Position numbers and translations under genes: made by a program. The notes below the pieces were generated by a model. That model searched no databases, had not been told where the DNA came from, and saw only the letters and a program-made list of their open reading frames with translations. This document shows, piece after piece, positions 18,082-26,555 of a stretch of 55,343 nucleotides of DNA (its first letter is position 1; the number at the start of each line of letters is the position of its first letter). Source of the stretch: Oscillospiraceae bacterium (GTDB taxonomy: Bacteria; Bacillota; Clostridia; Oscillospirales; CAG-382); contig SVQU01000012.1 in NCBI GenBank assembly GCA_015065165.1, forward strand, positions 1 through 55,343. The letters are read 5' to 3'.

Positions 18082-19713
18082 TTATTTAAGGTTAATCAAG
18101 GATTTTTCCCACATTTCGGGAGCATCGTAACCCATCATGGTAACAACGGTTGCCGCAACGTTGGCAAGACCGAAGCTGCCCTCTGCAAAGGTGTATTTAT
18201 CGCTGTAGAAGTTGTCGTAAATATAGCAGGGAACAGGGTTAAGAGTGTGGCTGGTTTTAGCCTTGGGTGTGCCGTCGGAATTGAGCTTTGCGTTGCCGGT
18301 CTTCTTGTCGATTTCATACATTTCGTCGGCATTGCCGTGGTCTGCGGTGATAATTGCAACACCCTTTGCTTCGTCAACAGCCTTTAAAATTCTTGCCAAG
18401 CAAACGTCAAGCGCTTCAACCGAAATCTTAGCTGCAATAAACGAGCCTGTGTGGCCAACCATATCGCCGTTGGGGAAGTTAACTCTGAGCAAACCGAATT
18501 TGCCCTCTTTAATCTTTTCGATAAGAATATCGGTGATTTCAGCACACTTCATCCAAGGTCTCTGCTCAAAGGGAACAACGTCGGAGGGAACCTCGATATA
18601 TTCTTCAAGCTCTTCAGAGAACTTACCGCTTCTGTTGCCGTTCCAGAAATAGGTTACGTGGCCGTATTTCTGGGTTTCGGAAATAGCAAGCTGGCTAACA
18701 CCCTTGTTTACAAGGAATTCGCCCATAGTGTTGCTGATTTCGGGGGGAGAAACGAGATATTTAGAGGGGATGTGAGCATCTCCGTCATATTCAAGCATAC
18801 CTGCGTAAACAACCTTAGGAACACGAACTCTGTCGAACTTGTCGAAATCTGCGCCTGCTTCGAAGGTTTTGGAAATTTCAATAGCTCTGTCGCCGCGGAA
18901 GTTAAAGAACACAACGCTGTCGCCGTCTTCGATTGTGCCGATAGGCTTGCCGTTTTCGGCAATAACAAAGGGAAGAAGGTCTTGGTCGATAAGACCGGTT
19001 TCTTCGCGGATGGTTTTAATAGCTTCTTCGGCGGATGCAAACTGTCTGCCCTCGCCGAGAACGTGTGTCTGCCATCCCTTTTCAACCATAGTCCAGTTTG
19101 CTTCGTATCTGTCCATGGTGATAACCATTCTGCCGCCGCCGGATGCGATTTTTGCATCGAAGGATGCATCGCAAAGGGAAGCAAGGAATTCTTCAAAGGG
19201 GCAAACGTATTCTAACGCGCTGGTTTCGCCAACGTCTCTGCCGTCCAAAAGAATATGAACGCGAACTTTAGCCAAACCTTCTTCTTTAGCGCGGATAACC
19301 ATAGCCTTAAGGTGGTCGATGTGAGAGTGAACGTTACCGTCAGAGAAAAGGCCGAGGAAGTGAAGGGTGTTACCCTTTGCGTTAGCAACAACCTCTTTCC
19401 AGGAATCGCTTTCAAACATTCTGCCGGATTCGATAGCCTCGGAAACGAGCTTTGCGCCCTGTGCGAAAACCTGACCTGCGCCCAAAGCGTTATGACCTAC
19501 CTCGGAGTTACCCATATCGTCATCGGAGGGCAAACCAACGGCGGTACCGTGCGCTTTAAGGCTGAAGCAGTGATACTTTTCAGCAAGCATATCAAGGGTG
19601 GGGGTATCTGCCGCTTTAATAGCGTTGCCGGTTTCGCGGTTGCAAATACCGATACCGTCCATAACAATTGTAACAATGGGGCGCTTTTCTGCGCCGAAAA
19701 TTCCGTTTGACAT
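18082..19713 (-). CDS. gpmI: 2,3-bisphosphoglycerate-independent phosphoglycerate mutase
   Basis: Glycolytic enzyme interconverting 3- and 2-phosphoglycerate through a phosphoserine and two Mn ions. The 543-residue protein is slightly longer than the usual 510 or so. The N-terminal metal Asp is in VMDGIG (18-23), the nucleophile is Ser70 in MGNSEVGH, and the second metal cluster appears as TADHGNADE near residue 450. The phosphotransferase insert with HILLDGRDV and RYEANW is present. It is the first gene of the minus-strand run and has a strong promoter upstream. Being Mn-dependent, this mutase type is common in sporulating Firmicutes, where acidification shuts it off in forespores; that link is family knowledge. 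Confidence 0.96.
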   Translation of the reverse strand: MSNGIFGAEKRPIVTIVMDGIGICNRETGNAIKAADTPTLDMLAEKYHCFSLKAHGTAVGLPSDDDMGNSEVGHNALGAGQVFAQGAKLVSEAIESGRMFESDSWKEVVANAKGNTLHFLGLFSDGNVHSHIDHLKAMVIRAKEEGLAKVRVHILLDGRDVGETSALEYVCPFEEFLASLCDASFDAKIASGGGRMVITMDRYEANWTMVEKGWQTHVLGEGRQFASAEEAIKTIREETGLIDQDLLPFVIAENGKPIGTIEDGDSVVFFNFRGDRAIEISKTFEAGADFDKFDRVRVPKVVYAGMLEYDGDAHIPSKYLVSPPEISNTMGEFLVNKGVSQLAISETQKYGHVTYFWNGNRSGKFSEELEEYIEVPSDVVPFEQRPWMKCAEITDILIEKIKEGKFGLLRVNFPNGDMVGHTGSFIAAKISVEALDVCLARILKAVDEAKGVAIITADHGNADEMYEIDKKTGNAKLNSDGTPKAKTSHTLNPVPCYIYDNFYSDKYTFAEGSFGLANVAATVVTMMGYDAPEMWEKSLINLK

Positions 19714-19758
19714 AAATAATATAACCTTTCAACGTTGAAAATATATTTTAACAAATCG

Positions 19759-19787
19759 ATTATACCGCCAAATCTCTATTTTTTCAA
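19759..19787 (-). promoter_or_regulatory. promoter of gpmI
   Basis: On the minus strand TTGAAA (19782-19787) and TATAAT (19759-19764) are 17 bases apart. It is back to back with the nusB promoter at 19819. Confidence 0.8.
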
Positions 19788-19818
19788 GTATATTTTATTA
19801 ATTATTTTGTAGATTTGT

Positions 19819-19847
19819 TTGACATAGCAAAAAAGAGGTGTTATAAT
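19819..19847 (+). promoter_or_regulatory. promoter of the nusB operon
   Basis: TTGACA (19819-19824) and TATAAT (19842-19847) with a 17-base spacer and an extended TGT. It would drive nusB through the PHP-family gene. Confidence 0.88.
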
Positions 19848-19886
19848 AACATGAATTATTATGTTTGAAGTATGAGGTGTAGCTTT

Positions 19887-20384
19887 ATGGCCTTTAAGAC
19901 AAGACGTGAATCTCGACAAATCGCAATTTCTTTACTTTTCGAGCGCAGCTTCGATTATGAGCGTACCGCACAGGAAATTATGGATTCTGCTGTGGAGGAC
20001 AGAGAAGAAGAAATAAGCGATTTTGCAAAAGAGCTTTTTTTACGCGCCGATGAAAATCTCGGAGATATAAATGAAAAAATAGAGCGTTGCGCGGACAATT
20101 GGCGTATTGACCGTATTGACAGAGTAACCCTTACCATACTTCGTCTTGCAGGCTGTGAAATTGATTATTTCCCTGAAATTCCCGTGGAAATTACCGTTAA
20201 CGAAGCCTTGGAGCTTGCCCGCTTTTACGGCGAGGCAGATTCGGTTGGCTTTATAAACGGCGTTTTGGGTAAATATGCCAAGGGTGTGGAAAAGCCCCTT
20301 GCAAAGCCCCGCCCCCTTTCTGCCGAAGCCGAAGAGGTTGAAGCCGACAGCACGGTTGAGGCTGACGGAGAGGATAATCAATGA
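19887..20384 (+). CDS. nusB: transcription antitermination factor NusB
   Basis: RNA-binding factor that with NusE recognises boxA and supports antitermination of rRNA operons. The 165-residue protein has the all-helical NusB fold; recognisable parts are TRRESRQIAISLLFE at the start, WRIDRIDRVTLTILRLA (about 75-91), and EIPVEITVNEALELARFYG with the closing FINGVLGKYA. The last 30 residues are acidic and not part of the fold. ATG 19887 was preferred to ATG 19872 because GAGGTG sits 7 bases upstream and the protein then begins like its homologs. Its stop overlaps the xseA start (ATGA at 20381). Confidence 0.92.
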   Translation: MAFKTRRESRQIAISLLFERSFDYERTAQEIMDSAVEDREEEISDFAKELFLRADENLGDINEKIERCADNWRIDRIDRVTLTILRLAGCEIDYFPEIPVEITVNEALELARFYGEADSVGFINGVLGKYAKGVEKPLAKPRPLSAEAEEVEADSTVEADGEDNQ

Positions 20385-21583
20385 ACGGCACCCGCCAAAA
20401 TGCCCTTACGGTAGAACAGCTTAACACCTATATTAAAGATTATTTGGGCACTTCGCCCTTGCTTAACAAGGTTTTCGTAAAGGGCGAAATATCCAACCTT
20501 CGTGTTTACGGCGGTTCGGGGCATATTTATTTCACCTTAAAGGACGAAAATTCTTCTATCCCCGCAACAATGTTCGGCGGAGCTTCCAAGCTTAAGTTCA
20601 AGCCCGAAAACGGTATGAAGGTGGTTTGCCTTGGCAGAGTTGCCGTTTTTGTAAGGGACGGACAATATAGAATTTATGCCGAGGAAATGGAGCCGGACGG
20701 AATTGGCTCGCTTTATATCGCCTTCGAACAATTAAAGGCGAAATTACAGCAGGAAGGCTTGTTTGCACCCGAGCATAAAAAGCGTATCCCCAAAATCCCC
20801 TTTTCGGTGGGTGTTATTACCGCCCCCGGCGGTGCGGCAGTAAGGGATATGATAAACGTAACCCAAAGGCGTTTCCCCGCGGCGAGGATTTATTTATACC
20901 CCTCCTTGGTTCAGGGTTCTTCTGCGCCCGCCCAATTGATAAATGCAATTAAAACTCTTGATAAAAGTAAGCTTTGCGACGTTATAATTATCGGCCGAGG
21001 CGGCGGCAGTGCCGAGGATTTGTGGTGCTTTAACGACGAAGCGTTAGCTCACGCGGTTTATGAATGTGAAACCCCGATTATTTCGGCGGTAGGGCACGAA
21101 ACCGATTTTACCATATGCGATTTTGTGGCAGACCTTCGTGCGCCCACACCCAGCGCGGCGGCGGAATTGGCGGTTCCCGACGTTAAAGAGCTTAAAAAGC
21201 AGTTTTCAAACGTTGAAAAACGTATGCTTCAGCATCTTTCCTCCCGTACCGATTATTTAAGACAAAGGCTTAACGCCTTGGCGCAAAGACCTGTTTTGCA
21301 AAGCCCCAAGGGTTATTTTGATGACAGACGTATGGCTTTGGCAAGGGAAGAGGAAAGGCTTTTCAGAATTTTGGAATCCCGTTTGGAGCGTGAAAAAATG
21401 AAGCTTTTTGCTCAAAGCGAAAAGCTTAAAAGCCTAAACCCCTTGGCGGTTTTAGAACGCGGCTTTTCTGTGGCATTCACTGCCGACGGCAAGGCGGTTA
21501 AAAGCGTAAGCGAGCTTCCCGAGGGCACGGAATTTAATTTGAAATTAAGCGACGGCAGTGTTTCTGCCGTTGCCAAAGGATAA
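20381..21583 (+). CDS. xseA: exodeoxyribonuclease VII large subunit
   Basis: Catalytic subunit of exonuclease VII, which degrades single-stranded DNA from both ends. The 400-residue product has the N-terminal OB fold (residues 5-100, with VKGEISNLRVYGGSGHIYF), the catalytic domain with VITAPGGAAVRD, and the highly conserved RGGGSAEDLWCFNDE and VGHETDFTICDFVAD segments, then coiled-coil helices. It overlaps nusB by 4 bases. The small subunit gene xseB, usually directly downstream, is absent: hslO begins 7 bases after the stop. Confidence 0.95.
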   Translation: MNGTRQNALTVEQLNTYIKDYLGTSPLLNKVFVKGEISNLRVYGGSGHIYFTLKDENSSIPATMFGGASKLKFKPENGMKVVCLGRVAVFVRDGQYRIYAEEMEPDGIGSLYIAFEQLKAKLQQEGLFAPEHKKRIPKIPFSVGVITAPGGAAVRDMINVTQRRFPAARIYLYPSLVQGSSAPAQLINAIKTLDKSKLCDVIIIGRGGGSAEDLWCFNDEALAHAVYECETPIISAVGHETDFTICDFVADLRAPTPSAAAELAVPDVKELKKQFSNVEKRMLQHLSSRTDYLRQRLNALAQRPVLQSPKGYFDDRRMALAREEERLFRILESRLEREKMKLFAQSEKLKSLNPLAVLERGFSVAFTADGKAVKSVSELPEGTEFNLKLSDGSVSAVAKG

Positions 21584-21589
21584 AAAATT

Positions 21590-22468
21590 ATGGCAAGAAT
21601 TATAAGAGCAATAACAAAAGACGGTTCGGCAAGAGCGTTTGTTACCGATGCGCGCGACACCGTTGAACGCGCACGTAAAATACACAATACTACCCCCACC
21701 ACCACGGCGGCTTTGGGCAGAACTCTTATTATCGCATCCCTTGCGGGCTCGCTGCTTGGCGAAAAGGATGATTGCTTAACCGTTAACTTCAAGGGCGACG
21801 GCGTGGGCGGTTCGGTTTTGGTTACAAGCGACTGGTGCGGTAACGTGCGCGGGTTTATACAAAACCCCGAAGCAGACCTTCCCTTAAGACCCGACGGCAA
21901 ATTGGACGTTGGCGGTTGCATAGGCAAAGGCTCGCTTTATATTTTAAGGGACGTAAGCGGAAGTAACGAGCCTTACGTTGGTATTTCGGAAATTCAAACC
22001 GGCGAAATCGGTGATGATATCGCTTATTATTACGCCACCAGTGAGCAAATCCCCACGGTTTGCGCTTTGGGTGTTTTGGTTGACCGCGATTACAGCGTTA
22101 AGCAGGCGGGTGGCGCATTGGTTCAGCTTTTGCCCTTTGCCGACGAAGAGGTTGTGGATATTTTAGAAAAGAACGCTTCGGAAATGCGCTCGGTTACCGA
22201 AATTTTAGAAAACGGAACTCTCGAGGACGTTTTGGCTCAGGTGTTTAAAGGCTTGGAATATGATATTTTCGATGAAATCCAATGCGGTTACGTTTGCCCC
22301 TGCGCCCGCGAAAACACCGAAAAAGCGCTTATCGCTATCGGCGAAAAGGAACTTTTGGACATTATAAACACCGAAGAAGAAATAGAAATGACCTGTCGCT
22401 TTTGCGATGCGGTTTATAAATATACCAAGCAGGATTTAATAGAACTTCTGGAAAAGGCGAAGAAATAA
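21590..22468 (+). CDS. hslO: redox-regulated chaperone Hsp33
   Basis: Holdase chaperone switched on when oxidation releases its zinc. The 292-residue protein has the Hsp33 N-terminal domain (TTTAALGRTLIIASLAG, GNVRGFIQNP) and a C-terminal zinc site with Cys236 and Cys238 in a CxC pair and Cys269 and Cys272 in a CxxC pair, the canonical arrangement. It lies between xseA and a reductase gene in a compact operon. It suggests the host meets oxidative stress although Clostridia are generally anaerobic. Confidence 0.95.
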   Translation: MARIIRAITKDGSARAFVTDARDTVERARKIHNTTPTTTAALGRTLIIASLAGSLLGEKDDCLTVNFKGDGVGGSVLVTSDWCGNVRGFIQNPEADLPLRPDGKLDVGGCIGKGSLYILRDVSGSNEPYVGISEIQTGEIGDDIAYYYATSEQIPTVCALGVLVDRDYSVKQAGGALVQLLPFADEEVVDILEKNASEMRSVTEILENGTLEDVLAQVFKGLEYDIFDEIQCGYVCPCARENTEKALIAIGEKELLDIINTEEEIEMTCRFCDAVYKYTKQDLIELLEKAKK

Positions 22469-22469
22469 A

Positions 22470-23186
22470 ATGCAAAAACAAAAGAAGGTTCTTGTTACGG
22501 GCGGTGCAAGAGGAATAGGCGAAGCGATTTGCCGCGCCCTTTCCGCCGATGGCTGGTTTGTGTATATCCATTGTAATTCCAGCGTTAGCGAGGCGGAAAA
22601 CCTTTGCAGTGAGCTTGGCAACAGTCAGGTGGTTGTTGCCGATTTGTCAAGTTCAAGCGCGGTTGACATAATATCGGAAATTTGCGCCGACGCAGACGCT
22701 ATCGTGAACAATGCGGGGGTTGCTTTGGTTGACCTTTTCGATAGGGTAACCGATATGGATATGCGCAGACTTTTCGAAATAAACCTTTTCGCCCCAATGA
22801 ATATAACCCGCAGACTTTTGCCCCAAATGATAAGCAAAAAGCAGGGCGCAATTGTTAATATTTCTTCGATTTTCGGGGAAAACGGCGGCAGCTGTGAGGT
22901 GGATTATTCGGTTTCGAAATCGGCATTAATCGGCTTTACAAAGGCGCTTGCCAAGGAAGTCGGTCCTGCGGGTATAAGGGTTAATTGCGTTTGCCCCGGA
23001 ATAATCGATACGGATATGAACGGCAATCTTTCCTTTGACGATATAGAATCTCTTTGCGATGAAATTCCTATTTCCCGCGTTGGCGAGCCCGAGGACGTTG
23101 CCGATACGGTTGCATTTTTACTTTCGGATAAGGCAAGGTATATTACAGGCGCGGTAATTGACGTAAACGGAGGTTGGCAAGGATGA
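22470..23186 (+). CDS. SDR-family oxidoreductase (FabG-like)
   Basis: Cytoplasmic NAD(P)-dependent short-chain dehydrogenase, 238 residues. The Rossmann motif GGARGIG is at 11-17, NNAG at 80-83, and the catalytic Ser133, Tyr146 and Lys150 are in the canonical YxxxK arrangement. The closing CPGIIDTDM and ITGAVIDVNGGW are typical of 3-oxoacyl-ACP reductases. However, there is no fatty-acid gene nearby, so it may not be the housekeeping FabG. Its stop overlaps the dUTPase start (ATGA at 23183). Confidence 0.9.
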   Translation: MQKQKKVLVTGGARGIGEAICRALSADGWFVYIHCNSSVSEAENLCSELGNSQVVVADLSSSSAVDIISEICADADAIVNNAGVALVDLFDRVTDMDMRRLFEINLFAPMNITRRLLPQMISKKQGAIVNISSIFGENGGSCEVDYSVSKSALIGFTKALAKEVGPAGIRVNCVCPGIIDTDMNGNLSFDDIESLCDEIPISRVGEPEDVADTVAFLLSDKARYITGAVIDVNGGWQG

Positions 23187-23647
23187 ACAGAATTGCTAAA
23201 TTTTTCAAGGTTTCAAAGGAACAGTTCGGCTTGGACTGTTATGACGATATAAAGCTTCCCACTCGCGCCACGTCGGGTTCGGCAGGGTATGATTTTTTTG
23301 CCCCTTACGATTTCACCCTTGACGTAGGTGAGGAAATTGTTATCGATACGGGTATTCGCGCGAAAATTGCCGACGGCTGGGTGCTTATTATATTCCCTCG
23401 CTCGGGTTCGGGCTTTAAGTTCGGCGTTCGCCTTGCAAACACTGCGGGTGTTATCGATTCGGATTATTTTAACGCCGATAACGAGGGACATATAAAAATC
23501 AAATTGGTGGGCGCGGTTAAGCCCTTTTCGGTGAAAGCAGGGGATGCTTTTGCCCAAGGAATTTTCCTGCCCTACGGTATTACCGAGGACGATGATTGCA
23601 CCGAGGAACGCCACGGCGGTTTCGGTTCTACAAGTAAAAAACAATAG
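23183..23647 (+). CDS. dut: dUTP diphosphatase
   Basis: Hydrolyses dUTP to dUMP and so keeps uracil out of DNA. The 154-residue trimeric-type enzyme shows all five motifs: SAGYDFFAP, PRSGSGFK, the GVIDSDYF core containing the catalytic Asp, GDAFAQGIF and the C-terminal RHGGFGSTSK flap. Start 23183 was chosen over an in-frame TTG at 23174, because GGAGG at 23169-23173 would touch the TTG but stands 9 bases before the ATG. It overlaps the upstream SDR stop. Confidence 0.93.
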   Translation: MNRIAKFFKVSKEQFGLDCYDDIKLPTRATSGSAGYDFFAPYDFTLDVGEEIVIDTGIRAKIADGWVLIIFPRSGSGFKFGVRLANTAGVIDSDYFNADNEGHIKIKLVGAVKPFSVKAGDAFAQGIFLPYGITEDDDCTEERHGGFGSTSKKQ

Positions 23648-23667
23648 ATTTAAAGGAAAAAAATAAA

Positions 23668-23970
23668 ATGATAACAACAAAACAAAGAGCATACCTTCGC
23701 GGTCTTGCCAACGATATTCAACCCACCACACAGCTTGGTAAATTGGGTATCGGCGAAACCGTGCTTGACACTGTTTCAAAGGCATTGGAGGCACACGAGC
23801 TTATTAAGCTTACCGTTCTTGAAACCTCGCCTCTTTCTCCCAAGGAGGTTATGGTTGAGCTTTGCGAAAATTTGGGCTGTGAGGCGGTTCAGGTTATCGG
23901 CAGAAAGGTGGTTATCTACCGCCAATCCTCTAAGGTTGAAAACCGCAAAATAGTTCTTCCCAAAAAATAA
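23668..23970 (+). CDS. yhbY: YhbY-family RNA-binding protein (CRM domain)
   Basis: Small CRM-domain protein, 100 residues, the bacterial relative of ribosome-assembly factors such as YhbY/YqeI. The N-terminal helices (TTKQRAYLRGLAND), the GKLGIGETVLDTVSKALEAH segment with the GxxG RNA-binding loop, and the final QVIGRKVVIYRQS strand are all present. It follows dut closely, and a short purine-rich ribosome binding site is visible. The probable role is binding the large ribosomal subunit during assembly. Confidence 0.9.
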   Translation: MITTKQRAYLRGLANDIQPTTQLGKLGIGETVLDTVSKALEAHELIKLTVLETSPLSPKEVMVELCENLGCEAVQVIGRKVVIYRQSSKVENRKIVLPKK

Positions 23971-23986
23971 AAGAGGGTTAAAGGAT

Positions 23987-24835
23987 ATGAAGGATTTTCA
24001 TATACATTTTCATCTTGACGAATGCGGCGCGGATGAAATGACCATGCCCAACATCGAAAAGGCTTGTATAGAGCTTGGCATTGACGAGGGCACGATTATA
24101 AAGCATTATTCTATGCAGCTTCCCAACGGCAAGCCCGATTGGGCGGCGTGGCACACCCAGGGCACGAAAGAGCTTGATGCTTTCCTTGAGGAATATAACG
24201 CATACACTCCCAAAAAGGTGGTTTTTCACAGCGGTGTGGAAACCGAGCTTCTTAACGATAGGGGCGATATAAATATCCCTATTTCCGACCAGGAAAAGAT
24301 AGATATGGTTCAGCTTTCGGTGCATTTTATGATAGATACCGAAAAACTGCCCTTTGATTTTATGCTTTATCCCGACAGTTGGTTTTCTCCCGAATTTGCC
24401 ACCGAGGAGGGACAAAGGCTTTGGCGGGAATGGAAAGAACGCGTTAACGCAGTTGGCGCGGATTATCTTTTAAACGCCACCGCTAACGGATATTTAAACG
24501 CTCTTAAAAGATTCCCCAAAATCAAAAGTCTTGCCCATATGGGGGACGGTATAGGACATTTAAAAACCTTCGGGGCGGATTTGGAAAGTCTTTCTATGTC
24601 CCGCAGGGTTGAAATTTTCGAGCCTCTGATGAAATATATGGGCGAAAACGGTATTTTCTGGGAGCTTACCGCGGGCGGTATGTCCCAAGAAATGTTTGAC
24701 CGCGCCAAGGATTTAGGGGTTATTTTTACCTGCACTGCCGACGGACATCAGCTTTATGAGGGTTGGGGACCGCTTTGCAACCATATCAAGGCAGAGGAAG
24801 CCTTGGAAAAGCTTAATGCCCAATATAAAAAATAA
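23987..24835 (+). CDS. PHP-family metal-dependent phosphoesterase
   Basis: Cytoplasmic protein of 282 residues that looks like a PHP/histidinol-phosphatase-fold hydrolase. The N-terminal HIHFH (5-9) gives the first metal ligands; further candidates are His and Glu in FHSGVETEL, His in QLSVHFM, His in SLAHMGDG and Asp-His in TADGH near the end. No histidine biosynthesis gene is adjacent, so the substrate is unknown. It is the last gene of the nusB operon and is followed by a strong terminator. Confidence 0.7.
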   Translation: MKDFHIHFHLDECGADEMTMPNIEKACIELGIDEGTIIKHYSMQLPNGKPDWAAWHTQGTKELDAFLEEYNAYTPKKVVFHSGVETELLNDRGDINIPISDQEKIDMVQLSVHFMIDTEKLPFDFMLYPDSWFSPEFATEEGQRLWREWKERVNAVGADYLLNATANGYLNALKRFPKIKSLAHMGDGIGHLKTFGADLESLSMSRRVEIFEPLMKYMGENGIFWELTAGGMSQEMFDRAKDLGVIFTCTADGHQLYEGWGPLCNHIKAEEALEKLNAQYKK

Positions 24836-24837
24836 AA

Positions 24838-24890
24838 AACAACAAGGGAAAACACGATTTTTGTTTGTGTTATCCCTTGTTTTTTGTTGT
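24838..24890 (+). terminator. terminator of the nusB-PHP operon
   Basis: AACAACAAGGGAAAACAC pairs with GTGTTATCCCTTGTT with one bulge, followed by TTTTTTGTTGTC. This is a long stable hairpin ending a seven-gene unit. Confidence 0.88.
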
Positions 24891-24954
24891 CATTATATTG
24901 ATTTATTTTATAATTTAGAGTATAATATAATATACTGCATTTTTATGCCCTCTT

Positions 24955-25722
24955 TTATTTCACAAGGTCATATAAACTGCCGAAGGTATAGCCATCATCC
25001 TTAAGCTTGGTTATAACCTCGTCTAAAATCTCGGCGTTGACCTTGCTTGTGGGGTGAAGAAGCATAACACACCCGTTGTGCACGCGGTTAAATATATTCG
25101 CCTTTGCTTTTTCAAGGTTTGGTTGGTTGTTGTCCTCCCAATCCACGTAGGCAAAGGACCAAAAAACGGGGGTATAACCCAATTCCTTGCAAAATTCAAG
25201 GGTGTTTACCGAAAAGCTCCCCTCGGGCGGACGAAAGAATTTTTCCATTTCAAATCCCGTAACACTTTGGTATAATTCCTCCACACCCGTTAATTCTTCT
25301 TTGAAGCGTTGGATATCGGTTATTTTCGACATATCGCCGTGGGTTGTGGAATGGTTGCAAACCAAATGCCCCTCGTTTGCCATACGCTTTACCGTTTCGG
25401 GGCTGTTTTTAATAATCCCCGGCAAAATAAAAAACGCACCTTGAACCTTGTGGTTCTTTAGGGTATCTAAGATTTTTTCCAAACTTTCGTTGGAATAACC
25501 CGCATCAAAGGTGAGATAAACCCTTTTGTCCGTTTCGTCTCCCATATAAATCGCGCCGTATCGGTTGGGCAAATCGCTTCCGCTTAAAATTTCGGGGCGG
25601 GTGTTATTCCCCTTGGATTTAAAATGCCAGCTTATTTTTTCGTTTTTCTCATAAGCTGCGGCGTTTGCGGTAAAAATACAAAAGAGAATTGAAAAAACAG
25701 CAAGGCTTTTTAAAAATTTCAT
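24955..25722 (-). CDS. pdaA: delta-lactam-biosynthetic polysaccharide deacetylase (PdaA-like)
   Basis: Secreted peptidoglycan deacetylase of the CE4 family, 255 residues. An N-terminal signal sequence (about 1-22, ending ANAAA) precedes the NodB domain. Motif 1 reads TFDAGY rather than the common TFDDG, as in B. subtilis PdaA; motif 2 is NHSTTH; motif 3 is RPPEGSFS; then FWSFAYVDW and LLHP. PdaA makes the muramic delta-lactam of spore cortex, needed for germination. The ATG at 25722 has GAAAGGAG 9 bases upstream, better spaced than the in-frame ATG 6 bases before it. With gerW it supports sporulation capability. Confidence 0.9.
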   Translation of the reverse strand: MKFLKSLAVFSILFCIFTANAAAYEKNEKISWHFKSKGNNTRPEILSGSDLPNRYGAIYMGDETDKRVYLTFDAGYSNESLEKILDTLKNHKVQGAFFILPGIIKNSPETVKRMANEGHLVCNHSTTHGDMSKITDIQRFKEELTGVEELYQSVTGFEMEKFFRPPEGSFSVNTLEFCKELGYTPVFWSFAYVDWEDNNQPNLEKAKANIFNRVHNGCVMLLHPTSKVNAEILDEVITKLKDDGYTFGSLYDLVK

Positions 25723-25793
25723 AAGCATTAACTCCTTTCTGTTATATTTTTAGACTTTTGCAAATGTATATTCTTTTTTAAAAGGTGATAATT

Positions 25794-26555
25794 ATGGTAA
25801 TTTGTACTTCCATCGCAACAATTTATGAAAATCCCGACTATATGTCCCAACAGACGGACGAAATGCTTTTCGGTGAAGAAGCCGAAATCTTAGATGAAAA
25901 AGACGGATTTTATAAAATAATTTCCGAATACGGATATTCGGGCTGGACACCGAAAACAAACCTGTTTTCTCAAAAGCAAAAGTCCAATTATATGGTAACC
26001 GCCCCCTTTGCCGATTTACTTCCCGAGGGTAAATATTGGTTTGCGCCATATATGTCCTTACCCCGAGGTGCAAAGGTTTGCGCCGAGTTTTCGGAAAACT
26101 CTCCCCGCTATGCCTACGTTAACCATCCCAGCGAAAACACCTTTTATATCCACAAAAACCAAATAGCACCCATCGAACCCGTGGTTCTTCCCGAGAAAGA
26201 ACTTCGCGCCCGACTTGTGGAAACCGCAAAGGAATATTTGGGCGTTACCTACCGTTGGGGCGGAAGAAGCCACAAGGGTATAGATTGCTCGGGGCTTTGC
26301 TTTAACGCTTACCGCTTTAACGGCTTGACCGTTTGGAGAGATGCGGATATCGACAGAAGCACTCTTTTAAGAAAAATCACCTTGGATGAAATCGACGTGG
26401 GCGACCAGCTGTTTTTCCCCGGACACGTGGCTATGTACGTTGGAGACGGAAAGATAATTCATTCATCTGCCTCCAACGGTTGTGTTGCAATAGAAGTTTT
26501 AAAAGAAAAAGAATGGCTGATGAATAATATCACCGCCATAGGAACGGCATTTTAA
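25794..26555 (+). CDS. NlpC/P60 cell-wall peptidase with SH3-like N-terminus
   Basis: Probable gamma-D-glutamyl-diamino acid endopeptidase of the YkfC type, 253 residues. Residues 1-125 contain two bacterial SH3-like stretches (GEEAEILDEKDGFYKI, GYSGWTPK). The NlpC/P60 domain follows from about 135 with YRWGGRSHKGIDCSG; Cys165 is the nucleophile, His211 in PGHVAMYVGDG the base and His223 the likely third residue. No signal peptide is visible, so it may act on cytoplasmic recycled muropeptides, as related enzymes do. ATG 25794 lies 7 bases after AAAGGTG; an upstream GTG at 25785 is less likely. Its stop overlaps the miaB start by one base. Confidence 0.87.
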   Translation: MVICTSIATIYENPDYMSQQTDEMLFGEEAEILDEKDGFYKIISEYGYSGWTPKTNLFSQKQKSNYMVTAPFADLLPEGKYWFAPYMSLPRGAKVCAEFSENSPRYAYVNHPSENTFYIHKNQIAPIEPVVLPEKELRARLVETAKEYLGVTYRWGGRSHKGIDCSGLCFNAYRFNGLTVWRDADIDRSTLLRKITLDEIDVGDQLFFPGHVAMYVGDGKIIHSSASNGCVAIEVLKEKEWLMNNITAIGTAF

